The notes beneath the pieces are model-generated. The model saw nothing but the letters and a program-made list of their open reading frames with translations, was not told where the DNA came from and did no database searches. This document shows, piece by piece, positions 56,543 to 64,000 of a stretch of 64,000 nucleotides of DNA. The position numbers and the translations under genes were made by a program. Source of the stretch: Christiangramia forsetii KT0803 (GTDB taxonomy: Bacteria > Bacteroidota > Bacteroidia > Flavobacteriales > Flavobacteriaceae); NCBI RefSeq assembly GCF_000060345.1, contig NC_008571.1, forward strand, positions 2,356,001 to 2,420,000, given 5' to 3'. Within the stretch, counting starts at the first letter, position 1, and every line of letters begins with the position of its first letter.

Positions 56543-57658
56543 ATGAGAAGAATAATTTCACTTTTTCTGCTTGCTCTTTTTTTGAATAGCTGTGCAGTAA
56601 CCCGAAATATCGAAAATGACACTATTCAACTTACATTTTTAGACGAATATGTTTTACCATCAGATACAAAGTTTGATAATACCGTAGTGGGGGGACTTTC
56701 CGGAATAGATTATAAAAACGGAAAGTATTATCTTGTTAGTGACCAGGCTTCCAACCCAAGAATTTACGAAGCTAATATTAGTATTGAAAGACAGAAATTT
56801 CAAAATGTTTCAATTGAAAAATTGATCAAAGTCAAAAAAACTGAAAAATTCACAAATGAAGTTCTGGATCTTGAAGCGCTGAGATTTGATGAATTGCGTG
56901 ACGAATTTGTGGTGACCAGCGAAGGAAAAATTGATGAGGGTAAGAACCCGGGTATTTACAGGCTTTCTAATAATGGAGAAATTCAAAGTTCATTTACCAT
57001 TCCTGAATATTTCAAAGCTGAAGGAGAGCAGAAACCTCGTAATAATGGAGTCTTTGAAGGACTTACCGAAAGTTTTGATCAGCAGGGATATTGGGTTGCT
57101 ACAGAGTCTCCTCTAGAAAAGGATTCCTCTAAACCAAAGATCTTCCCCTCAAGATCTCATGTAAGGATCACTAAATTTGATAAAAATACTGGCGAACCTA
57201 CGAAACAGTTCGTTTATAAACTGGATGGTATTGCAAAACTGCCCATTAACTATTTTGCAGTAAATGGATTAACAGAGATCATTGAGTATGCCGAGGATAA
57301 ATTCTTAATTCTGGAAAGGTCTTATTCTGCAGGATATGGATCCCATGGGAATACGGTGAAAATTTTTGAGGTTGATGCCTCTAAAGCTGATAATACCTTA
57401 AATTTAGGTAAACTGAAGGGTGAAGATTATGAGGCTGCTGAAAAAAAGCTTCTTTTCAATTTTAAATCGGTGAAAAATAAATTAACCAGGGGGATCATAG
57501 ATAATATTGAAGGAATGTGTTTCGGGCCTATACTTGAAAATGGTAAACATTCCCTTATACTTGTATCTGATAATAATTTCAACAGTTTTGCAGATCAAAT
57601 AAATCAATTCATAATAATGGAGATCAACATAAAGAATCTAACTTCTAAAACAAATTAA
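56543..57658 (+). CDS. Phytase-like-domain lipoprotein (esterase-like)
   Basis: The 371-residue protein from the ATG at 56543 has a lipoprotein signal (ISLFLLALFLNSC). A beta-propeller-like domain of the esterase-like-activity-of-phytase type follows: VVGGLSGIDYKNGKYYLVSDQASNPRIYEA, LDLEALRFDELRDEFVVTSEG, NGVFEGLTESFDQQGYWVATES, NGLTEIIEYAEDKFLILERSY and NIEGMCFGPI with LILVSDNNFN. Despite the name, activity on phytate has not been shown for this type from sequence. An in-frame TTG at 56513 lies upstream but falls before the promoter element. The next gene starts 10 bp after, on the same strand. Confidence 0.83.
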   Translation: MRRIISLFLLALFLNSCAVTRNIENDTIQLTFLDEYVLPSDTKFDNTVVGGLSGIDYKNGKYYLVSDQASNPRIYEANISIERQKFQNVSIEKLIKVKKTEKFTNEVLDLEALRFDELRDEFVVTSEGKIDEGKNPGIYRLSNNGEIQSSFTIPEYFKAEGEQKPRNNGVFEGLTESFDQQGYWVATESPLEKDSSKPKIFPSRSHVRITKFDKNTGEPTKQFVYKLDGIAKLPINYFAVNGLTEIIEYAEDKFLILERSYSAGYGSHGNTVKIFEVDASKADNTLNLGKLKGEDYEAAEKKLLFNFKSVKNKLTRGIIDNIEGMCFGPILENGKHSLILVSDNNFNSFADQINQFIIMEINIKNLTSKTN

Positions 57659-57668
57659 TAAAAACGTC

Positions 57669-58193
57669 ATGGCAAACATTATCACACTTTTCTTTTCAAT
57701 AATTCTAAGTTTTGGGTCAAATTCCGAAGAAAACATTCCGCACCCCTCCAATGATTCTGTGACGACTTTTTACCTGATAAGACACGCTGAAAAAGACAGA
57801 AGTGATTCAAAAAACAGCAATCCGGCTCTTACCGAAAAAGGATTAAAGCGAGCTGAAAACTGGGCGAATGTTTTAAAAGATATTGAATTCGATGCCGTTT
57901 ACAGTACTAATTACAAGAGAACGATGCAAACTGCGAAACCGCTGGCAGATCTAAAAAAATTGGAGCTTCTAAACTACGATGCAAATAATTTATACAGTCC
58001 TGAATTTAAAAAAGCTACTTCAGGAAAAACCTTACTTGTAGTTGGGCATAGCAATACAACGCCGCAGTTCGCAAATGCTATTCTCGATGAAAAGAAATAT
58101 GAAAATATTGATGATTCAGAAAATGGAGCTTTATTTATTGTAGAAGTACAGGCAGATGGAAGCTCTAGATCCAAAGTTCTTTATATTAACTAA
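57669..58193 (+). CDS. SixA-like histidine phosphatase (exported)
   Basis: The 174-residue protein has a possible signal peptide (IITLFFSIILSFGSN). A histidine phosphatase domain follows with the catalytic His in FYLIRHAEKDR, the second conserved segment in TNYKRTMQTAKPLADL and the late His in LLVVGHSNTTPQFANAI. SixA-type enzymes dephosphorylate phosphohistidine; exported relatives may act on other substrates. With a 10-bp gap after the phytase-like gene, an operon linking two phosphate-related exported proteins is likely. Confidence 0.88.
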   Translation: MANIITLFFSIILSFGSNSEENIPHPSNDSVTTFYLIRHAEKDRSDSKNSNPALTEKGLKRAENWANVLKDIEFDAVYSTNYKRTMQTAKPLADLKKLELLNYDANNLYSPEFKKATSGKTLLVVGHSNTTPQFANAILDEKKYENIDDSENGALFIVEVQADGSSRSKVLYIN

Positions 58194-58195
58194 GT

Positions 58196-58948
58196 CTAAT
58201 TTTCCTGATTCAGTTTAACCGCTATATCTTTTGTTTCAATTACTGAAAGTAATTCCAGCTCACGATTTTCGTAGAGGCTGTCCAGTTTTTCAAGAGGAGT
58301 AGAGAGGTCAGTATATTTATAGTTTTCGTAGTCCACAAATCGAATTCCCTCTATAATTCGGTGATTAAAAGCTTTTCTAAAGCGAATTCCTCCATCATTA
58401 ATTTCAAAATTATAAGCAAGGTAATCCACTTCAAAATTCTGGGTATCTATCCAGTATAAATATTCATCTTCATGATCTGTTCCTCCACCTTCTTCAGCGA
58501 ATTTCACCATGATCTCATAATATTCTCGACCGGCTATACTATCTTTTCCAATCAGTTCTTTATTCGCTGACTCGGCATTCAGTCCAAAAGGCAATTGAAC
58601 AAAATAATGAACTGAATTTATAGAATTTCCAACAGGAACTACCAGGGAATCCTGAAGTTTTACCGCCGAATCGTTTACAAATCTCTCCAGTCCTTCATTA
58701 TTTAATATATCATAAACCTGGTTGCCCGAAGAATCTGTAATAGTTCTTTCAAACTGGAACTTTCCTCCTGCTCTTTTACTTTTATACTTTTGTTTTCTGA
58801 AAACAAAATCAATTTCTGCATTTTTATATTTTTCGCCTCCGGCATTTTCAATCGCTTTGTTCACGATTTCATCGGCAGTAAGCTCTTTCTTTTCTTCATT
58901 ACACGAAGCGAAAAGAAATATAACAAGTAATAATGAAATATATTTCAT
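58196..58948 (-). CDS. Periplasmic lipoprotein (DUF6503-like)
   Basis: The 250-residue protein has a lipoprotein signal peptide (YISLLLVIFLFASC), then NEEKKELTADEIVNKAIENAGGEKYKNAE. Beta-strand repeats follow (IDFVFRKQKYKSKRAGGKFQFER, GREYYEIMVKFAEEGG, DEYLYWIDTQNFEVDYLAYNF, GIRFRKAFNHRIIEG). This resembles DUF6503-like lipoproteins of Bacteroidota, a fold related to LolA/LppX-type carriers in appearance; the relation is only inferred. Function unknown. It runs opposite to the phosphatase gene with a 2-bp gap between the ends. A consensus -7 element lies at 58969-58976. Confidence 0.7.
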   Translation of the reverse strand: MKYISLLLVIFLFASCNEEKKELTADEIVNKAIENAGGEKYKNAEIDFVFRKQKYKSKRAGGKFQFERTITDSSGNQVYDILNNEGLERFVNDSAVKLQDSLVVPVGNSINSVHYFVQLPFGLNAESANKELIGKDSIAGREYYEIMVKFAEEGGGTDHEDEYLYWIDTQNFEVDYLAYNFEINDGGIRFRKAFNHRIIEGIRFVDYENYKYTDLSTPLEKLDSLYENRELELLSVIETKDIAVKLNQEN

Positions 58949-58968
58949 AACAGGTGATTTGAATGTCG

Positions 58969-58976
58969 CAAAAATA
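58969..58976 (-). promoter_or_regulatory. DUF6503-like gene -7 element
   Basis: Reverse-strand TATTTTTG is an exact -7 match, giving a leader of about 16 nt. No TTG at -33. Confidence 0.5.
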
Positions 58977-59022
58977 AAAATTTTTGTTTAGCAGACAGCT
59001 GAAGATAATTTTAAAATTGCTT

Positions 59023-59055
59023 TTGCATGAAATTAGCTTAAAGCTTGTATTTTTG
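59023..59055 (+). promoter_or_regulatory. smpB promoter
   Basis: TTG (59023-59025), 22-bp spacer, TATTTTTG (59048-59055): an exact consensus. The smpB ATG is 7 nt after it, so the leader can be only a few nucleotides. Confidence 0.8.
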
Positions 59056-59062
59056 TGGCTAT

Positions 59063-59518
59063 ATGAAGAATTCTATCAACATAAAAAACCGTAAGGCTAA
59101 GTTCAATTATGAGTTTCTGGATAAGTATACCGCAGGGATTAAATTAGCCGGAACAGAGATTAAAGCCATACGGGAGGGAAAAGCCAATATTGCTGAGAGT
59201 TTTTGTGAATTTAATAACCACGAACTTTTTGTAATTAATATGCACGTTGAAGAATACTCTCATGCCACTCATTTTAACCATAATCCCCGAAGTCAACGAA
59301 AACTTCTTTTGCAACGTAGAGAATTGAGAAAACTGGAAAAAGAAGTGACCAACTCCGGTTTAACGATTATCCCTTTACGCTTATTTATTAATGATCGTGG
59401 TCTTGCCAAATTACAGATAAGCCTTGCTAAAGGTAAAAAGCTTTATGATAAAAGAGAAACTATAAAAGATCGTGAAAGCAAGCGTAGATTAGATCGAATT
59501 CAGAAAGAATATAAATAA
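59063..59518 (+). CDS. smpB: SsrA-binding protein SmpB
   Basis: SmpB binds tmRNA and directs trans-translation of stalled ribosomes. The 151-residue protein starts MKNSINIKNRKAKFNYEFLDKY at the ATG at 59063; an upstream TTG (59045) would read through the promoter. Family segments are GIKLAGTEIKAIREGKANIAESFCEF, HFNHNPRSQRKLLLQRREL, LRKLEKEV, LTIIPLRLFINDRGLAKLQISLAKGKKLYDKRETIKDRESKRRLDRI, with the basic C-terminal tail. Length (about 150) is normal. tmRNA (ssrA) itself is not seen in this window. Leader very short (see promoter). Confidence 0.97.
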   Translation: MKNSINIKNRKAKFNYEFLDKYTAGIKLAGTEIKAIREGKANIAESFCEFNNHELFVINMHVEEYSHATHFNHNPRSQRKLLLQRRELRKLEKEVTNSGLTIIPLRLFINDRGLAKLQISLAKGKKLYDKRETIKDRESKRRLDRIQKEYK

Positions 59519-59561
59519 TTCTAATATTTTTTCGTTCTCTTTATAATCCAAAATCTAACCA

Positions 59562-62027
59562 ATGCTTAAAAAGCTCTTTGGCCTGTTGCTGTTTTTAACG
59601 GTTTCCCAGGCTTTTTCCCAAATTACGGGAGTTGTAAAAGACAAGAATGGAACTCCCCTTCCCTATGTAAATATTTATACTGAAACCGGGGCTCAAGGAA
59701 CTACCACCAACGACGATGGAATCTATGAATTGAAGATAGATCAAAAAGGTTCTTATACTTTAGTTTTTCAATTTCTAGGATATAAAACTCAAAAGAAAAA
59801 AATTGAAGCTGAAAGTTTTCCATTAGCTATAGATGTTGTTTTAGCTACGGAAAGCACCAGTCTTGATGAAGTTACAGTAGAAAGTGGGGAAAATCCCGCG
59901 AACAGGATCATTAGAAAAGCTATTGAATCAAGGGAGCTAAACGCTAGAAAATTGGAATCATTTACTGCCGATTTTTATTCCCGTGGTTTATGGCGCATAA
60001 AGAATGCTCCGGAAAAAATTTTAGGTCAGAGCGTGGGTGATCTTGGCGGGGGACTGGATTCTACGCGAAGTGGTATTGTTTACCTCAGCGAAACCATTTC
60101 AAAGATCGCCTTTCAAAAACCCGATGATTTCAAAGAAAAGATCATCGCCTCGAAAGTAAGTGGAGACGACAATGGTTTCAGCCTGAACTCTGCCCAGGAA
60201 GCTTATTTTTCATTTTATGAAAACACGCTGGAAATAAACAGTGAGATCATTTCACCTATCGCAGAGTATGCCTTCAATTATTATCGTTACCAGCTTGAAG
60301 GAACTTTTTTTGATGATCGCGGAAATATGATCAATAAAGTACTGGTCACTCCAAAGCGCACAGGAGACAGAATTTTTTCAGGTTACGTTTATATTGTTGA
60401 AGATCTATGGCAGATATATGGCGTAGAGTTAACAACTACAGGAACTGCTATCCAGGTTCCGCCAATTGAAGAAATTGTAATTAAACAGAATTATAAATAT
60501 TCTGAAGAAAATAACCTTTACATACAGATCTCCCAAAGTGTGGACTTTGGCTTTAAGATGTTTGGATTCGGTGGAAACGGAACATTTACGGCGGTGTACA
60601 GCAATTACGATTTTAAACCTCAGTTTGATAAAAGCAGTTTCGGAAGAGAAATTTTAAGTTTCCAGGAACAGGCAAACATGAAAGACTCATTATACTGGAA
60701 AGAAAAAAGACCGGTTCCGCTTACAGGAGAAGAGATTGACGATTATGTTCGAAAAGATAGTATTCAAGAGATAAGAAGCACCAAGCAATATAAAGATTCG
60801 GTAGATGCAGTAAATAATACCTTCGGAATAACTGATGTGCTTTTTGGATATACGTACACTAATTCCTGGAAACACCAGAACTTTAGTATCGGCGCTCCCA
60901 TTTCCGGAATTGGATTTAACACGGTCCAGGGTTGGAATACCAATATCGATGTAGGCTATACGCAAAGAACAGGAGAAGACCAGGAGAATTTCTGGCGAAT
61001 TAATTCCAACCTCAGTTATGGTTTAAGCGAAGAACGATTTCGGCTTAGTGGAGGTTTTCAAAAGAAATTTGACAATTTCAATAAAAAGTATTTAAGAATT
61101 AGCGGAGGGATCAAAGCCAGTCAGATAGATGAAACAGAACCTATCACACCCCTTCTAAATAGTATTTCCACTATTTTCTTCGAACGAAACTATATGAAGC
61201 TCTATGAAAAGAGTTTTGCAGAGATTGGTTACGGACAGGATGTATTCCCTGGAATTCGGTTATTTGGAGCATTAAGCTGGGAAAACAGGAAGCCACTTTT
61301 CAATAATACAGATCATGTAATTATAGATCGGGATGATGTTGCATATACTTCAAATAATCCCCTTGAACCCAATAATTTTGGGAGTCGGCCTTTTGATGAA
61401 CATACAATCTTTAAATCTAACCTCTTTGCAGATATCACTTTCGGGCAGAAATATATGACGTACCCTAACGGCAGGTACAATGTTTATGAATCAAAGTATC
61501 CAAAGCTGAAATTAAGCTGGGAAAAAGGATTTGGAGGAGATGATGATAAATACAATTTTGATCAGTTTAAAGCACAGATCAGGCAGGAATTAAAGCTTGG
61601 CAACAAAGGAGAATTTAGTTACTTAATAAATGGTGGAGTTTTCTCTGGTGCAGAAAATATAAGCCTGGTAGATTATCAACATTTTAATGCCAATCAAACC
61701 AGGATAGGTTTTGGGAGTTATGTAGGAAAATTTAATTTGATGCCCTACTACGACTTTAGCACGAATGATAATTATGCTGAATTTCATGCAGAGCATGATT
61801 TCCAGGGTTGGGCTTTGGGCAAGCTTCCGTTGATCAATAAATTGAATTTTAATCTTATTTTGGGAGCTCACCGACTAACTACAGAGGGCCGAAATCCATA
61901 TTCTGAATATTCTGTTGGTCTGGACAATCTTGGGTTTGGCAAATATCGCTTTTTAAGGCTGGATTATGTAGTTTCCGATTTTGGAGGAAAAAGAGACGGT
62001 GCTTTTATATTTGGGTTGAAATTCTAG
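59562..62027 (+). CDS. DUF5686 outer-membrane protein with carboxypeptidase-like regulatory domain
   Basis: The 821-residue protein has a signal peptide (LFGLLLFLTVSQAFSQ). A carboxypeptidase-like regulatory domain (ITGVVKDKNGTPLPYVNIYTETGAQGTTTNDDGIYEL) runs over about residues 20-100. A large middle region and an outer-membrane beta-barrel-like C-terminus follow, ending GGKRDGAFIFGLKF with a terminal aromatic residue. This is the DUF5686 family, common and uncharacterised in Bacteroidota. It is probably in the outer membrane; no TonB box or plug is clear. The start ATG at 59562 lies 43 bp after smpB, on the same strand, so it may be co-transcribed. REP-like elements follow it. Confidence 0.88.
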   Translation: MLKKLFGLLLFLTVSQAFSQITGVVKDKNGTPLPYVNIYTETGAQGTTTNDDGIYELKIDQKGSYTLVFQFLGYKTQKKKIEAESFPLAIDVVLATESTSLDEVTVESGENPANRIIRKAIESRELNARKLESFTADFYSRGLWRIKNAPEKILGQSVGDLGGGLDSTRSGIVYLSETISKIAFQKPDDFKEKIIASKVSGDDNGFSLNSAQEAYFSFYENTLEINSEIISPIAEYAFNYYRYQLEGTFFDDRGNMINKVLVTPKRTGDRIFSGYVYIVEDLWQIYGVELTTTGTAIQVPPIEEIVIKQNYKYSEENNLYIQISQSVDFGFKMFGFGGNGTFTAVYSNYDFKPQFDKSSFGREILSFQEQANMKDSLYWKEKRPVPLTGEEIDDYVRKDSIQEIRSTKQYKDSVDAVNNTFGITDVLFGYTYTNSWKHQNFSIGAPISGIGFNTVQGWNTNIDVGYTQRTGEDQENFWRINSNLSYGLSEERFRLSGGFQKKFDNFNKKYLRISGGIKASQIDETEPITPLLNSISTIFFERNYMKLYEKSFAEIGYGQDVFPGIRLFGALSWENRKPLFNNTDHVIIDRDDVAYTSNNPLEPNNFGSRPFDEHTIFKSNLFADITFGQKYMTYPNGRYNVYESKYPKLKLSWEKGFGGDDDKYNFDQFKAQIRQELKLGNKGEFSYLINGGVFSGAENISLVDYQHFNANQTRIGFGSYVGKFNLMPYYDFSTNDNYAEFHAEHDFQGWALGKLPLINKLNFNLILGAHRLTTEGRNPYSEYSVGLDNLGFGKYRFLRLDYVVSDFGGKRDGAFIFGLKF

Positions 62028-62043
62028 TCCTATTAACCCTAAC

Positions 62044-62516
62044 TGTCATTTCGATACAAAGCGCAGCGAAGTGAGAAATCTCAACTTACTTTAAGAACTG
62101 AAATTGTCATCGAACGGAGCATAGTGGAGTGAGAAACCTCTAAAGTAATGTGATTCCAAAAGAGATCTCTCCCTTTGGTCGAGATGACAACCTACAGTTT
62201 TGACAACTATAATTTGATAATATTCACGCAAAGTGAGAAATCCAAACTCACGTTAAGAACTGCGTTTGGCATTTCGAACGAAGCACAGCGTAGGAGAAAT
62301 CTCTAAAGTGATGCGATTTCCAAAGAGATCTCTCCCTTTGGTCGAGATGACAATGTAAAGTTTTGACAACTATAATTTGATGATATTCATACAAAGTGAA
62401 AAATCTCAACTTATGTTGAAAAATGGATTTGTCTTTTCGAACGAAGCACAGCGGAGGGAGAAATCTCTAAAGTGATGCGATTCCAAAAGAGATCTCTCCC
62501 TTTGGTCGAGATGACA
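62044..62516. repeat. Tandem array of three REP-like units
   Basis: Three units end at 62189, 62352 and 62516 with GAGATGACA preceded by AGAGATCTCTCCCTTTGGTC. Periods are 146, 163 and 164 bp. Each contains an 85-bp element that is the reverse complement of copies A and B at 49742-49932 (62105-62189, 62268-62352, 62430-62516). Units 2 and 3 share AGTTTTGACAACTATAATTTGAT in front. Besides this array and the terminator at 62565, I see nothing in 62028-62621. Confidence 0.9.
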
Positions 62517-62564
62517 AAAAATCTTGAAATCAATTCAGGGTGATGAATTCCATTTATATAGACA

Positions 62565-62600
62565 TAAAAAAAGCTGAAATTCCAAATTTCAGCTATTTTT
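62565..62600. terminator. Bidirectional terminator
   Basis: AGCTGAAATT pairs perfectly with AATTTCAGCT (62572-62581, 62585-62594), flanked by A-run and T-rich sequence. Serves the convergent DUF5686 and DUF5606 genes. Confidence 0.9.
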
Positions 62601-62621
62601 ATTCAGCAACAAATCAGAATT

Positions 62622-63059
62622 CTATTCTTCTTCGTCCTTTTTATTTTCAGTATTTTCTACTTTCTCTTCTTCCTTTGAAAAATCAGTAAAACCATTATTG
62701 ATCAACATATTATACCACTGGAAGATTTTCTTCATATCACTGGCATACACCCTATCTTCATCATAATCTGGAAGGACTTCAGAAAAATAATTTTCTAGTT
62801 CCTTTTTAGATGATTTATGGTTTATCGCTTCCCCTCCATCTTCTTTTTCCTGAATCTTTTGAAAAACTTCGCCAAGCGGAATCTCTTCAGTATACGTATA
62901 AATCGCGATCTCGCTCAAAATACTCACATTATGACGCATATTAACAGCTATCTTCTTTCCGTCAAGCATAGATTTTGCAACAAAGCCGCCTCTGGTTTGG
63001 GCCGTTAGCTCAAATAAACCGGGTTTTCCAGAAATTGCAAGAATTTTATCTAATCCCAT
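62622..63059 (-). CDS. DUF5606 family protein
   Basis: The 145-residue protein starts MGLDKILAISGKPGLFELTAQTRGGFVAKSMLDGKKIAV and contains IYTYTEEIPLGEVFQKIQEKEDG, then VYASDMKKIFQWYNMLINNGFTDF and an acidic end (KEEEKVENTENKKDEEE). This matches DUF5606, a Bacteroidota protein of unknown function that is usually encoded close to def. The N-terminal part looks like a small beta domain. The gene lies downstream of def on the same strand with a 57-bp gap, consistent with one transcript, although it has its own weak promoter-like GATATTTG. Confidence 0.9.
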   Translation of the reverse strand: MGLDKILAISGKPGLFELTAQTRGGFVAKSMLDGKKIAVNMRHNVSILSEIAIYTYTEEIPLGEVFQKIQEKEDGGEAINHKSSKKELENYFSEVLPDYDEDRVYASDMKKIFQWYNMLINNGFTDFSKEEEKVENTENKKDEEE

Positions 63060-63116
63060 AGTATTTTTTTATTTAGGTTGGCAAATATCAATTCCCATAA
63101 TCAATTATCAAAGCCT

Positions 63117-63707
63117 TTAGCGGGCTTTTTTTGCATTAGGAAAACGCATTTTATATTCTACGTTAATTTTACCTTTAGAAATATTGGCTAGTTTACTTTT
63201 TATTAGTCTCTTTTTCAGGCTGGAAAGCTTATCTGTAAATAAAATTCCTTCAATATGGTCATATTCATGCTGAATCACCCTGGCCGCTAATCCGGAATAA
63301 GTTTCAGTATGTTTTTCCCAATTTTCATCGTGGTATTCAATGGTAATATCAGGTTGTCTAAAAACATCTTCTCTAACTTCAGGTATGCTTAAGCAACCTT
63401 CACTAAAGGCCCACTCCTCCCCGGTTTCCTCAATAATCTGCGGATTGATAAAAACCTTGCGAAGATCCATTAAGACTTTCTTCTCTGCTTCATCCAATTC
63501 CTCATCATCTGCAAATGGAGCAGGATCTATCATAAACATTCGTACAGGCAATCCCACCTGAGGCGCTGCTAATCCCACACCATAGGCGTTATACATGGTG
63601 TCCCACATATTATTGATCAATTCCTCAAGTTTTGGATAATCCTTATCTATATCTTTGGCTTTCTTTTTTAAAACCGGATCTCCGTATGCTATAATTGGTA
63701 ATATCAT
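63117..63707 (-). CDS. def: Peptide deformylase
   Basis: Def removes the formyl group from the N-terminus of new proteins in the cytosol. The 196-residue protein has all three motifs: GVGLAAPQVGLPVR (motif 1), EWAFSEGCLSIPEVRE (motif 2, with the metal Cys) and IQHEYDHIEGILFTDKL (motif 3, HExxH). The N-terminus ILPIIAYGDPVLKKKAKDI is typical. The length is normal for a Bacteroidota deformylase. The ruvX gene is next upstream on the same strand (112 bp away), the usual Bacteroidota order ruvX-def-DUF5606. Confidence 0.97.
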   Translation of the reverse strand: MILPIIAYGDPVLKKKAKDIDKDYPKLEELINNMWDTMYNAYGVGLAAPQVGLPVRMFMIDPAPFADDEELDEAEKKVLMDLRKVFINPQIIEETGEEWAFSEGCLSIPEVREDVFRQPDITIEYHDENWEKHTETYSGLAARVIQHEYDHIEGILFTDKLSSLKKRLIKSKLANISKGKINVEYKMRFPNAKKAR

Positions 63708-63819
63708 TCTTGAATGTTTTCAGCCATAAGCTATACGCTGTAAGCCTCTTTTTTATTTAAAATCTAAGTTATAAATCTGGTAAGCCCTTAAACTTGCAAC
63801 TTTTCACTTTTCACTAACC

Positions 63820-64000
63820 TTATTCGTACAGCCAGGTCTGTAATATTATAGTGGCGCTAATTTCATCTACCAAAGCTTTATCACGTCTTTTCTTTTTCTT
63901 TAGGCCTCCATCTATCATACTTTGCACGGCCATCTTACTGGTAAAACGTTCATCTACCCTTTCCATTGGCATCTCAGGAAATTTCTTTACAAACTCCTTT
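63820..64000 (-). CDS. ruvX: Holliday junction resolvase RuvX/YqgF (5' part outside window)
   Basis: Only the last 60 codons are present, ending at a TAA at 63820. They read [20 protein letters not shown] followed by [20 protein letters not shown] and a C-terminal helix [22 protein letters not shown] is the conserved C-terminal motif of the YqgF/RuvX family of RNase H-fold nucleases, thought to work in rRNA processing or recombination. The remaining two thirds, including the N-terminal Asp residues, lie beyond the window edge. Confidence 0.9.
   Translation of the reverse strand, partial: KEFVKKFPEMPMERVDERFTSKMAVQSMIDGGLKKKKRRDKALVDEISATIILQTWLYE

Noticed and set aside
62044-62516. CRISPR-like array, because of regular repeats
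   Set aside because: The units are 146-164 bp, with internal inverted arms and no unique 30-40-bp spacers. No cas genes are in the window.

Overview
The window looks like a stretch of core chromosome from a marine-type Flavobacteriaceae bacterium (Bacteroidota), probably close to Gramella/Christiangramia. This is inferred from the gene families and low GC. Supporting traits are DUF4295 next to rpmG and rpmB, DUF5606, DUF5686, DUF3820, a secreted protease with a type IX-type C-terminal domain, bacillithiol genes (bshC, ytxJ), several lipoproteins, no obvious Shine-Dalgarno sequences, and promoters of the Bacteroidota form TTG-N(16-23)-TAnnTTTG. No rRNA, tRNA, CRISPR array, transposase, phage or defence island was found.

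Layout. 1-2979: partial GH3-like gene, AhpD-like protein, then a translationally coupled HisKA-only protein and receiver, and a DUF3820 protein with a TTG start. 3099-11749 (+): pyrG, yidC, a MORN-like protein, a lipoprotein, mnmA, a subtilase and a nitronate-monooxygenase-like protein. 11746-20234 (-): DUF922-like protein, OsmC, LysM/PBP1-like lattice protein, guaA, a lipoprotein, a PLP decarboxylase and bshC, interrupted by a truncated SIMPL gene (+). 20340-27106 (+): M14 and M16 peptidases around a small membrane protein, then a TVP38-like protein. 27099-38245 (-): rimO, amidase, ftsY, the rpmB-rpmG-DUF4295 cluster, cinA, Hpt protein, FAH-fold enzyme, DnaQ-like exonuclease, an E2 acyltransferase and recR. 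38323-49666: sodium symporter, CoA-binding protein, a 650-bp structured non-coding gap, TonB-type receptor, ABC-F ATPase, a TlpA-like lipoprotein without its cysteines, fsa-like transaldolase, SDR, the SRP RNA (ffs), glutamine cyclotransferase and a thioesterase. 50007-64000: glyA, fahA, ytxJ, clpB, csbD-like gene, phytase-like lipoprotein, SixA-like phosphatase, a lipoprotein, smpB, DUF5686 protein, DUF5606 protein, def and the 3' end of ruvX.

Common themes. Protein export and membrane insertion are represented by yidC, ftsY and ffs. Translation and RNA modification are represented by mnmA, rimO, rpmB, rpmG, smpB, def and the ABC-F protein. Nucleotide synthesis is represented by pyrG and guaA, and thiol redox by bshC and ytxJ. 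Single-domain phosphorelay proteins occur twice (1509-2743 and 34207-34548).

The most interesting items are non-coding. They are very short or absent 5' leaders at guaA and smpB, a multi-hairpin gap at 40161-40567, a family of REP-like inverted elements including a tandem array at 62044-62516, and a structured leader upstream of rpmB. I did not find a clearly new multi-gene system. All functional calls come from reading motifs; no database search was run.
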